This document shows positions 1 to 5,569 of a stretch of 6,255 bases of DNA, piece by piece; position 1 is the stretch's first letter; each line of letters opens with the position of its first letter. The translations under genes were made by a program, and so were the position numbers. Source of the stretch: an uncultured Hyphomicrobiales bacterium (GTDB lineage: Bacteria; Pseudomonadota; Alphaproteobacteria; Rhizobiales; Aestuariivirgaceae); the NCBI GenBank assembly GCA_903930095.1, contig CAIYXE010000534.1:1-6255 (forward strand). The letters run 5' to 3'. The notes under the pieces are model-generated. The model was not told the origin of the DNA. It searched no databases and worked only from the letters and a program-made list of their open reading frames with translations.

Positions 1-86
1 ATATCCTCCTCCAATGCGGTCGCCAGATCATTGGCGCCATCATGAGAAAGGGCAGGGATGGTGAGGGTAAAGCGCGCTTCGGTCAT
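1..86 (-). CDS. 5' end of a gene cut by the window edge, possibly ribosomal protein L11 methyltransferase (PrmA)
   Basis: An ATG at 86-84 on the minus strand opens a frame of 28 codons that stays open to the window edge. It begins MTEARFTLTIPALSHDG and continues into an Ala/Leu-rich stretch ending LATALEED. This resembles the first beta strand and helix of alphaproteobacterial PrmA, the SAM-dependent methylase of ribosomal protein L11, whose N-terminal substrate-recognition domain has this short strand-helix pattern. PrmA and UvrD genes often lie close together in this group, and uvrD sits at the other end of this window on the same strand. No clear Shine-Dalgarno sequence precedes the ATG, so the start is uncertain. 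The 53 bp between it and the lipoprotein stop contain no obvious terminator, so read-through from upstream is possible. Seen: the open frame. Inferred: the family, with modest confidence. Confidence 0.45.
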   Translation of the reverse strand, partial: MTEARFTLTIPALSHDGANDLATALEED

Positions 87-139
87 GACACGCGCTTTAA
101 GGGGTTTTGGCGGAGGAAAGAAGTGGCGCCGACCAAACC

Positions 140-799
140 TCAGGTCAGCGGCACGATGCGGATCTCGACGCGGCGGTTCTGGGCGCGGCCTTCGGCCGTG
201 TCGTTGGAGGCGATGGGCTCATTCTGGCCCATGCCGAGAACCTGGAAGCGCTGCGGGTTGTTGCCCTGGGCCACCAGATACTCCGCAACCGTGCCGGCGC
301 GGCGCTCTGACAGGCGCTGGTTGTGGGCGGCCGATCCGGTCGAATCGGTGTGGCCCGTCACGTCGACGAGGGTGCGGTTGAATTCATTGAGCACGATCGA
401 CACGGAGTTCAGCGTCTCGAAGAACTGCGGCTTCAGGTCTGCGCTGTCGGTGGCGAAGGTGACGTTGGAGGGCATGTTCAGGATGATGTCCTGCCCGGCA
501 CGGGTGACGGATACGCCCGAGCCCTGCAGCCGCTGGCGCAGCTTGGCCTCCTGGTTGTCCATGTAAAGGCCCACGCCGCCGCCCGCGAGCGCGCCGATGC
601 CGGCGCCGATCAGCATGGCCTTGCGCGAGGAGGCGCTGGTATTCTTGCCGATGATGAGGCCCGTCGCCGTGCCCAGCAGCGCGCCGGTGCCAGCACCGAT
701 CGCGGTGTTGGATATCTTCTGTTCGCCGGTGAAAGGATCCGTCGTACAGGCGGCAACCACGGCGCCTGCTGCGGCAAGCATAATCACTTTGCGAAACAT
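140..799 (-). CDS. yiaD: YiaD-type OmpA-family outer-membrane lipoprotein with glycine-zipper segment
   Basis: The product has 219 residues, the same length as E. coli YiaD. A lipoprotein signal peptide (MFRKVIMLAAAGAVVAAC) ends in the lipobox V-A-A-C with Cys18 as the acylated residue. Thr19 at +2 does not match an inner-membrane retention signal, so outer-membrane sorting is expected. Residues 34-80 are a glycine-zipper region (GAGTGALLGTATG, then GAGIGALAGGGVG) ending in YMDNQEAKLRQ. Residues about 95-217 form an OmpA C-terminal peptidoglycan-binding domain, with TGHTDSTG at 148-155, LSERRA at 163-168 and the terminal NRRVEI at 208-213. The segment ILNMPSNVTF (106-115) matches the YiaD pattern closely. 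It probably tethers the outer membrane to peptidoglycan. The start is supported by AGAGGGA about seven bases upstream and by the signal peptide; a longer in-frame extension would overlap the ABC gene and bury the lipobox. It lies 64 bp downstream of the ABC gene on the same strand, so it may be co-transcribed. Confidence 0.93.
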   Translation of the reverse strand: MFRKVIMLAAAGAVVAACTTDPFTGEQKISNTAIGAGTGALLGTATGLIIGKNTSASSRKAMLIGAGIGALAGGGVGLYMDNQEAKLRQRLQGSGVSVTRAGQDIILNMPSNVTFATDSADLKPQFFETLNSVSIVLNEFNRTLVDVTGHTDSTGSAAHNQRLSERRAGTVAEYLVAQGNNPQRFQVLGMGQNEPIASNDTAEGRAQNRRVEIRIVPLT

Positions 800-863
800 G
801 TTCTTCCCTCTGCTCTGAGGCCAATTCGCCCGCCGTTGTGGCGGCAATAAGGTAAAGAAATGC
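800..863 (-). other. ABC exporter-yiaD intergenic gap with short stem-loop
   Basis: This 64-bp gap separates the TAA stop of the ABC gene from the lipoprotein ATG. It contains a five-pair perfect stem, CCGCC/GGCGG with a five-base loop, at 830-844. No T-run follows on the minus strand, so it is not a convincing intrinsic terminator; it could slow decay or processing of a joint transcript, or be chance in GC-rich DNA. The ribosome binding site for yiaD (AGAGGGA, about 805-811) lies at its downstream end. I see no convincing -35/-10 pair here. Confidence 0.35.
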
Positions 864-2741
864 TTACTCGGCGGCGGCGAGGTCTTCCTCGCTGACCAGG
901 AATCCGCCGGACTGGCGCTGCCACAGCGATGCATAGAGTCCGCCCCGCTGCAACAGCTCGCGGTGGCTTCCGTCCTCGACGATGACGCCCTTGTCCATGA
1001 TGACGAGGCGGTCCATCGCGGCAATGGTGGAGAGGCGGTGCGCGACCGCGATCACCGTCTTGCCCTCCATCAGCGCATAGAGGTTCTCCTGGATCGCCTG
1101 CTCGACCTCCGAATCAAGCGCACTCGTTGCCTCGTCCAGCACCAGGATCGGCGCATTCTTCAGCAGCACACGGGCAATGGCGATCCTCTGGCGCTGCCCG
1201 CCCGAAAGCTTGACGCCGCGCTCGCCCACATGCGCTTCATATCCGCGCCGCCCCTTGGGGTCGACGAGGGAGGCGATGAACTCGTCGGCGTGGGCCTTGC
1301 GCGCCGCCGCCTCGATCTCGGCCATCGACGCGTCGGGCTTGCCGTAGCGGATGTTGTCGATCACCGAGCGGTGGAGGAGGGAGGTGTCCTGCGTCACCAC
1401 GCCGATCGCGGCGCGCAGCGAGTCCTGGGTGACCTGCGCAATGTCCTGCCCGTCGATCACGATACGGCCCTTCTCGATGTCGTAGAAGCGCAGCAGCAGG
1501 TTGGTGAGCGTCGACTTGCCCGCACCCGAGCGCCCGACGAGCCCGACCTTCTCGCCCGGCGCGATTGACAGCGCCAGGTTGGCCAGCACCGGCTTGTCCT
1601 TCGGCTCCATGGCCTTGCCGTAGTTGAAAGTCACATTCTCGAAGGTGATGGCGCCTTGTGAAACGGCGAGCGGCTTTGCACCCTCTGCATCCTTGATGGT
1701 GCGGTCTCGGGCGATGGTCTCGATCCCGTCCTGGATGACGCCCACGTCCTCGAACAGGCCCGCCACCTCCCAGATGATCCATTGCGACATGGCCTTGATG
1801 CGGAGCGTGAGCCCGATGGCGAAGGCGATGGCGCCGGTGGTGATGGCGCCCTGGTGCCACAGCCAGATCGACATCGCCGACATGGTGAAGATCAGGATGC
1901 CGGAGAGCAGCTGCAGCGTGGACGTCATCAGCGTCGACATGCGCATGGAGCGGTTCACCGTGTCCAGCATCCAGCCCATGCCTTCCCTCGCATAGGAATC
2001 CTCGCGGTCGGCATGGGCGAAGAGCTTCACCGTCGGGATGTTGGTGTAGCTGTCCACCACGCGGCCGGTGACGAGGGAGCGCATGTCGGCCTGGGCGGCT
2101 GACAGCTTGCCGAGCTTCGGCACGAAGTACCAGCACGCCGCCACATAGCCGGCGAGCCAGATCAGCAGCGGCACCATCAGCCACTTGTCGCTCGTCGCCA
2201 CCAGCACGAGGGCGCCCGTGAAATAGACCGAGACATAAACCAACACCTCGGTGAACTTCATCACCGCATCGCGCACGCCAAGTGCGGTCTGCATCACCTT
2301 GGTGGCGACGCGGCCTGCGAAATCATTGTGGAAGAAGTCCATGCTCTGGCGCAGCACATAGCGGTGCGCCGTCCAGCGGATGCGCATGGCGTAGTTGCCG
2401 CGCAGCGCCTGGTGCGAAATCGCCTCCGAGATGAAGCTCAAGACCGGCAGCGCCACCAGCACGATGGCGCCCATCACCATCAGCTTGGTGCCGTTTTCGG
2501 CCCAGAAACCGGCCCGGTTCGCTGTGGTCAGCACATCCACCAGGTCGCCCAGGAAGGCGAAGAGATAGACCTCGAGCAGTGCGATCACCGCCGAGAAACC
2601 CATGGAGATGACGAGCAGCGGCCAGAACGGCCGGGTGTAATGCCAGGCGAAGGCCAGCAACCCCGCCGGCGGCATGTCGGGCTGTCCAGGCGGAAACGGG
2701 TTCACCAGCTGCTCGAGCCAGCGGAAGAAACGGTCGATCAC
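864..2741 (-). CDS. ABC exporter half-transporter, fused permease and ATPase (MsbA/multidrug-type)
   Basis: With the GTG start at 2741 the product has 625 residues, typical of a type IV (exporter) ABC half-transporter working as a homodimer in the inner membrane. The membrane domain spans about residues 35-330, with hydrophobic segments near 41-62, 84-105, 165-183, 187-207, 275-295 and 298-312. The ATPase domain spans about 364-605: Walker A GRSGAGKST (403-411, Lys409), Q-loop Gln451, signature LSGGQ (512-516), Walker B ILVLDE (532-537, catalytic Glu537), D-loop SALD (540-543) and switch His568. All catalytic residues are present, so it should be active. The GTG is preferred because GGAG lies seven bases upstream and the resulting N-terminus (IDRFFRWLEQLVNPFPP) resembles rhizobial homologues; an ATG at 2912 would add 57 residues read out of a palindromic repeat. 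Substrate unknown: drug, lipid or other hydrophobic compound are all possible. It is divergent from an MFS efflux gene. Confidence 0.93.
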   Translation of the reverse strand: MIDRFFRWLEQLVNPFPPGQPDMPPAGLLAFAWHYTRPFWPLLVISMGFSAVIALLEVYLFAFLGDLVDVLTTANRAGFWAENGTKLMVMGAIVLVALPVLSFISEAISHQALRGNYAMRIRWTAHRYVLRQSMDFFHNDFAGRVATKVMQTALGVRDAVMKFTEVLVYVSVYFTGALVLVATSDKWLMVPLLIWLAGYVAACWYFVPKLGKLSAAQADMRSLVTGRVVDSYTNIPTVKLFAHADREDSYAREGMGWMLDTVNRSMRMSTLMTSTLQLLSGILIFTMSAMSIWLWHQGAITTGAIAFAIGLTLRIKAMSQWIIWEVAGLFEDVGVIQDGIETIARDRTIKDAEGAKPLAVSQGAITFENVTFNYGKAMEPKDKPVLANLALSIAPGEKVGLVGRSGAGKSTLTNLLLRFYDIEKGRIVIDGQDIAQVTQDSLRAAIGVVTQDTSLLHRSVIDNIRYGKPDASMAEIEAAARKAHADEFIASLVDPKGRRGYEAHVGERGVKLSGGQRQRIAIARVLLKNAPILVLDEATSALDSEVEQAIQENLYALMEGKTVIAVAHRLSTIAAMDRLVIMDKGVIVEDGSHRELLQRGGLYASLWQRQSGGFLVSEEDLAAAE

Positions 2742-2799
2742 GAAATTGCTCCGGGCGCAGCGCAAGCGCCAACTGTGCCGCAATGGGCAGTTTGAGGCG

Positions 2800-2828
2800 C
2801 TTATAGACCTGTGAATTCGGGCGGGAAA
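2800..2828 (-). promoter_or_regulatory. Candidate promoter for the ABC exporter gene
   Basis: On the minus strand TATAAG (2805-2800) matches five of six bases of a sigma-70-type -10 box. It is preceded, after a 17-base spacer, by TTTCCC (2828-2823), a weak -35 that keeps only the leading TT and one further consensus base. Transcription from here would leave a 5' leader of roughly 50 bases before the GTG at 2741, and the promoter lies just outside the palindromic repeat. The spacing is good but the -35 is poor, so this is a candidate only. Confidence 0.3.
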
Positions 2829-2851
2829 GGGGCCATTCCGGTGCCCTGCCA

Positions 2852-2957
2852 GCCCCCCACCCCTGCCCCTCCCCACGATGGGGGAGGGGAACTCCAACCG
2901 GCATTGTGTCACGTGTCATTCCCCTCCCCCTCGTGGGGAGGGGTAGGGGTGGGGGCC
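2852..2957. repeat. Pair of inverted REP-like palindromic elements
   Basis: Two near-identical elements of about 40 bp face each other, at 2852-2891 and, in reverse complement, at 2919-2957, around a 27-bp spacer. Aligned, they differ by one substitution and a few single-base length changes in C or T runs. Each also contains its own smaller dyad, CTCCCC against GGGGAG around a short ACGA-type loop. The whole therefore can fold as two small hairpins or one large one. Translated fragments of the element read like PHPYPSPRGGG or LPLPTRGRG, a signature often met in spurious ORFs of Hyphomicrobiales genomes. This points to a dispersed REP/BIME-like family rather than a site specific to this locus, but copy number cannot be judged from one window. 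It sits between two divergent genes. Confidence 0.8.
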
Positions 2958-2982
2958 TGCGTCTTGTGCTAACATCTCGCCC

Positions 2983-4365
2983 ATGGCGTCCCGGCTGATT
3001 CCGCTTATCATCGCCTCGGCCCTGTTCATGGAGAACATGGACGGGACCATCATCGCCACGTCGCTTCCCGCCATCGCGCGGGATCTCGGCACAGATGCGA
3101 TCGTGCTGAAGCTCGCCTTCACCACCTATCTGCTCAGCCTCACGGTCTTCATCCCGGTCAGCGGCTGGCTGGCGGATCGCTTCGGGGCGCGTCACGTGTT
3201 CCGGGTGGCGGTCGCCATCTTCACCCTCGGCTCCATTGCCTGCGGCCTGTCGGCGAGCCTTGGTGAACTCGTGGCGGCGCGCGGGCTGCAGGGGGTAGGC
3301 GGCGCGATGATGGTGCCGGTGGGCCGCCTCATCCTGCTGCGCACGGTGCCGAAGTCGGAACTCGTCGATGCGCTGGCCTGGCTCACCATTCCCGCACTGC
3401 TGGGGCCGCTGGTCGGACCTCCCGTGGGCGGCTTCGTCACCGACACCTTCGGCTGGCGCTGGATCTTCTGGATGAACCTGCCTTTCGGCATCCTCGCCAT
3501 CGTGCTCGCCAGTCTCTACATGCCGGATGCGCGGGTCGACCGCGTGCCGCCGCTGGACGTCAAGGGATTCTTCCTCTCGGGTGCCGGGCTTTCTGCCCTG
3601 GTCTTCGGCTTTACCGTCCTGGGGCGTGATCTGCTGCCGGGCTGGAGCCCCGTGGCTCTCATCGTCATCGGGCTCGTGCTGTGCGGGTTCTATGTGCGCC
3701 ACGCGATGGCGGTGGAGACCCCCATCCTCGACCTCCGCCTGCTGCGCATCGAAACCTTCCGCGTCGGCGTCACGGCAGGCAGCCTGTTCCGCATCGGGGT
3801 GGGCGCTGTGCCCTTCCTGCTGCCGCTGATGTTCCAGCTCGCCTATGGCATGAGCGCCTTCCACTCCGGCCTCATCACTTTCGTGGCGGCAGCGGGCGCC
3901 ATCTCGATGAAGTTCGGCGCTGCCTGGCTGATCCGCCGCTTCGGCTTCCGGCGGCTGCTCATGGTGAACGGGCTTCTCGCCTGCGTTTCGATCCTCGCCA
4001 TGGGCCTCCTGTCATCGGCCACGCCCTGGGTGGCAGCGGCCTTCGTGCTGTTCATCGGCGGCTTCCTGCGCTCGCTGCAGTTCACCGCGCTGAACGCCAT
4101 GGCCTATTCCGACATCGACCACGCGCAGGCGAGCTATGCGACGAGCCTTTACACCGTCGCGCAACAGCTCTCTCTGTCGATGGGCGTCGTGCTGGCCGCC
4201 TTCGTGCTGGAAGGCGCCCAATGGTGGCGCGCGGAGAACACGCTGACGGGCGCTGACTTCACCATCGCCTTCTGCGTGGTGGCGGCCGTCTCGGCCATGT
4301 CAGTCCTCCAGTCCATCGCGCTGTCACCCCGGGCGGGGGAGGCAGTGAGCGGGAAGAGCGCCTGA
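2983..4365 (+). CDS. MFS drug efflux transporter, DHA2 family (HsrA/YieO-like)
   Basis: The product has 460 hydrophobic residues and would act in the inner membrane as a proton-coupled exporter. Residues 16-32 (MENMDGTIIATSLPAIA) are the first-helix D1 motif of DHA-type pumps, with Asp20. Motif A, GWLADRFGAR, is at 61-70, followed by FRVAVAIFTLGSIACGLS. Residues 100-115 (RGLQGVGGAMMVPVGR) and the glycine/proline-rich GPLVGPPVGG (141-150, antiporter motif C) complete the N-terminal half, ending in FGWRWIFWMNLPFGI (156-170). In the C-terminal half LRSLQFTALNAMAYSDI (362-378) and QQLSLSMGVVLAAFVL (394-409) match HsrA/YieO closely; length is also near that of HsrA. Substrate is unknown. The ATG at 2983 is the natural start because the D1 helix begins within 20 residues, but no Shine-Dalgarno sequence precedes it and a palindromic repeat ends 25 bp upstream. 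It is divergent from the ABC exporter. Confidence 0.93.
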   Translation: MASRLIPLIIASALFMENMDGTIIATSLPAIARDLGTDAIVLKLAFTTYLLSLTVFIPVSGWLADRFGARHVFRVAVAIFTLGSIACGLSASLGELVAARGLQGVGGAMMVPVGRLILLRTVPKSELVDALAWLTIPALLGPLVGPPVGGFVTDTFGWRWIFWMNLPFGILAIVLASLYMPDARVDRVPPLDVKGFFLSGAGLSALVFGFTVLGRDLLPGWSPVALIVIGLVLCGFYVRHAMAVETPILDLRLLRIETFRVGVTAGSLFRIGVGAVPFLLPLMFQLAYGMSAFHSGLITFVAAAGAISMKFGAAWLIRRFGFRRLLMVNGLLACVSILAMGLLSSATPWVAAAFVLFIGGFLRSLQFTALNAMAYSDIDHAQASYATSLYTVAQQLSLSMGVVLAAFVLEGAQWWRAENTLTGADFTIAFCVVAAVSAMSVLQSIALSPRAGEAVSGKSA

Positions 4366-4540
4366 CTGCCGATTGGCGCCGCCATGACGGCATAAAGGGG
4401 TGCTTCGCCACAACATGCGCAGCGTCCGGCCATAGGCTTCAATATCGAAGAAAGATTAAAATCGATTACAGAATGTCAGATTTGCCTTCTCAGACAATTG
4501 CAGCCTTGAAAGGCTGTCGCGCCTTCTTTAGCGAAAGGAC
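4366..4540. other. Intergenic region, strongly AT-rich in its middle
   Basis: This 175-bp gap separates the MFS stop from the M23 gene. Bases 4441-4500 are about 32% G+C by hand count (19 of 60), whereas a sample of the MFS gene (3541-3600) is about 68%. No convincing terminator for the MFS gene is visible: only a four-pair stem GCCG/CGGC with no T-run. A TAAAAT box at 4457-4462 could be a -10 for the M23 gene, but no good -35 lies at the right distance. The region probably holds the promoter of the M23 gene. Confidence 0.5.
4501..4516 (+). promoter_or_regulatory. Perfect inverted repeat upstream of the M23 peptidase gene
   Basis: CAGCCTT at 4501-4507 is the exact reverse complement of AAGGCTG at 4510-4516, with two bases between them. 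It lies 24 bases before the M23 start codon. As DNA it could be a repressor operator; as RNA it would form a short leader hairpin with a loop enlarged to about six bases. A terminator is less likely, because the following bases (TCGCGCC) break any U-run before the TTCTTT. Function is not known. Confidence 0.35.
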
Positions 4541-5569
4541 ATGGGCGCAATTCTGCTGATGCTGATCTGTGCGTGGGCGATCTTCCGGGCTTTGACAAAG
4601 AGCGCAGGGATTGCTGAACTCGCATGGTTCCTCCTCATCATCTGCCTTGGAGCGTTTTACCAAAGGTTCGACCAGGTGATTTTCTATTCGCGCTACGTTG
4701 TGCTGATCATGGTCGTCCTGCTGGCAATTCTCATCATCAACAGGCTCCGCCTCCTAGGGGAGGGAAAGCCGTGGGCGTATGCGGCACTGGTTATATCGGG
4801 GGTCCTCGCTTATCTCGGGATCGTGAGCAAACACATGCCCGGATGGCGGAGCACCATTGCGAACATCGATACGCCGCTCTGGAACGGAACGTTCTACGTT
4901 GTTCAGGGCGGCAACAATCTGCTGGTCAATGGCCACAGGATTTCTTCCCGGGCAACGGCACAGAGACATGCGCTGGACCTCGTTAAGCTATCGCCGGTCG
5001 GCAGCAGCGCCACTCAGCTGTTTCCAGGAGACGATTTGTCCAACTACGTGGTCTACAATGAAGCCGTTCACGCGCCGTGCAACGGCACCGTGCTCCTGCG
5101 CGATGACAGGTTTGCGGATTTGCCAGCAGGTGTGAGCGACCAGGAAAACCCCGCTGGAAACTACCTTGCAATCGGCTGCGATGAGGGGTTCACCGTGGTG
5201 CTGGCGCATTTGCGGCGCGAGATCCATCCCAGTCGTGGCGATCGCGTGGTGAGAGGGCAATATCTCGGGAAGGTCGGGAACACCGGAAACACGACGGAGC
5301 CGCACCTGCACATCCACGCCGTGGCGGGACTCGTGAAAGACGAAAGTGAGGCCCTGTTCAACGGAGATGGCATTCCGTTCACCGTCAATCACACCGTGCT
5401 GTTCAAAAACACCCTGCTGCACATCAAGGACTGCCCCCCGGTTCCCGGCATTGATTTATGGAGCGTCACTCACCCCCGTGAGACGAAACTGTCGATCACC
5501 CGCTTCTCGCCCGCCTTGTCGAAGTCGATGGTCAGCTTGTTGCCGTCCACCGCGCTGATCACGCCATAG
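4541..5569 (+). CDS. Membrane-anchored M23 (LytM-like) metallopeptidase
   Basis: The product has 342 residues. The first 100 contain four hydrophobic segments (about 1-18, 24-40, 52-67, 79-95), so it is anchored in the inner membrane. Residues about 118-300 are an M23 peptidase domain: VVQGGNNLLVNGH (120-132), QRHALDLVKL (141-150), VHAPCNGTV (176-184, the strand before the core), AIGCDEGFTVVLAHL (210-224, His223 as catalytic histidine), GDRVVRGQYLGKVGNTGN (233-250) and the hallmark EPHLHIHA (253-260, with His255 and His257). M23 enzymes are zinc endopeptidases that usually cut peptidoglycan cross-bridges; here the substrate is inferred. An in-frame TAG nine bases upstream makes the ATG at 4541 the earliest ATG start, though the AAGGA before it is only one base away. 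Residues 311-342 are encoded antisense to the end of uvrD, so the native C-terminus may have been lost. Parts of the gene are AT-richer than neighbours. Confidence 0.82.
   Translation: MGAILLMLICAWAIFRALTKSAGIAELAWFLLIICLGAFYQRFDQVIFYSRYVVLIMVVLLAILIINRLRLLGEGKPWAYAALVISGVLAYLGIVSKHMPGWRSTIANIDTPLWNGTFYVVQGGNNLLVNGHRISSRATAQRHALDLVKLSPVGSSATQLFPGDDLSNYVVYNEAVHAPCNGTVLLRDDRFADLPAGVSDQENPAGNYLAIGCDEGFTVVLAHLRREIHPSRGDRVVRGQYLGKVGNTGNTTEPHLHIHAVAGLVKDESEALFNGDGIPFTVNHTVLFKNTLLHIKDCPPVPGIDLWSVTHPRETKLSITRFSPALSKSMVSLLPSTALITP

Noticed and set aside
42..566. A 174-codon plus-strand frame over the lipoprotein gene
   Set aside because: It is the antisense shadow of yiaD; the translation has no recognisable motif and is Arg/Ser/Trp-rich.
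800..1024. A longer yiaD product starting at 1024
   Set aside because: It would overlap the end of the ABC gene by about 160 bp and put the lipoprotein signal peptide in the interior. The ATG at 799 has both a ribosome binding site and a lipobox at the proper distance.
2742..2912. A 57-residue N-terminal extension of the ABC exporter starting at ATG 2912
   Set aside because: It reads through one REP-like arm, gives a low-complexity Gly/Arg/Pro-rich peptide, and lacks family support. The GTG at 2741 has a well-placed GGAG and starts with the expected N-terminus.
2852..2957. The large palindrome as an intrinsic terminator
   Set aside because: It lies between divergent genes, where no transcript needs to end, and has no U-tract on either side.
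2323..3864. A 513-codon open frame on the minus strand antisense to the MFS gene
   Set aside because: Its translation is Arg/His/Glu/Gly-rich without domains, as expected from the reverse frame of a GC-rich membrane protein gene. The plus-strand frame has clear DHA2 motifs.
4366..4540. A small gene or RNA gene in the MFS-M23 gap
   Set aside because: No open frame with a plausible ribosome binding site and no tRNA-like or strongly structured RNA pattern is visible; it is best read as promoter DNA.
5469..5482. CTCAC-CCCC-GTGAG hairpin at the uvrD stop as a bidirectional terminator
   Set aside because: The stem has only five pairs and neither strand has a T-run after it; it also lies inside the M23 coding frame.
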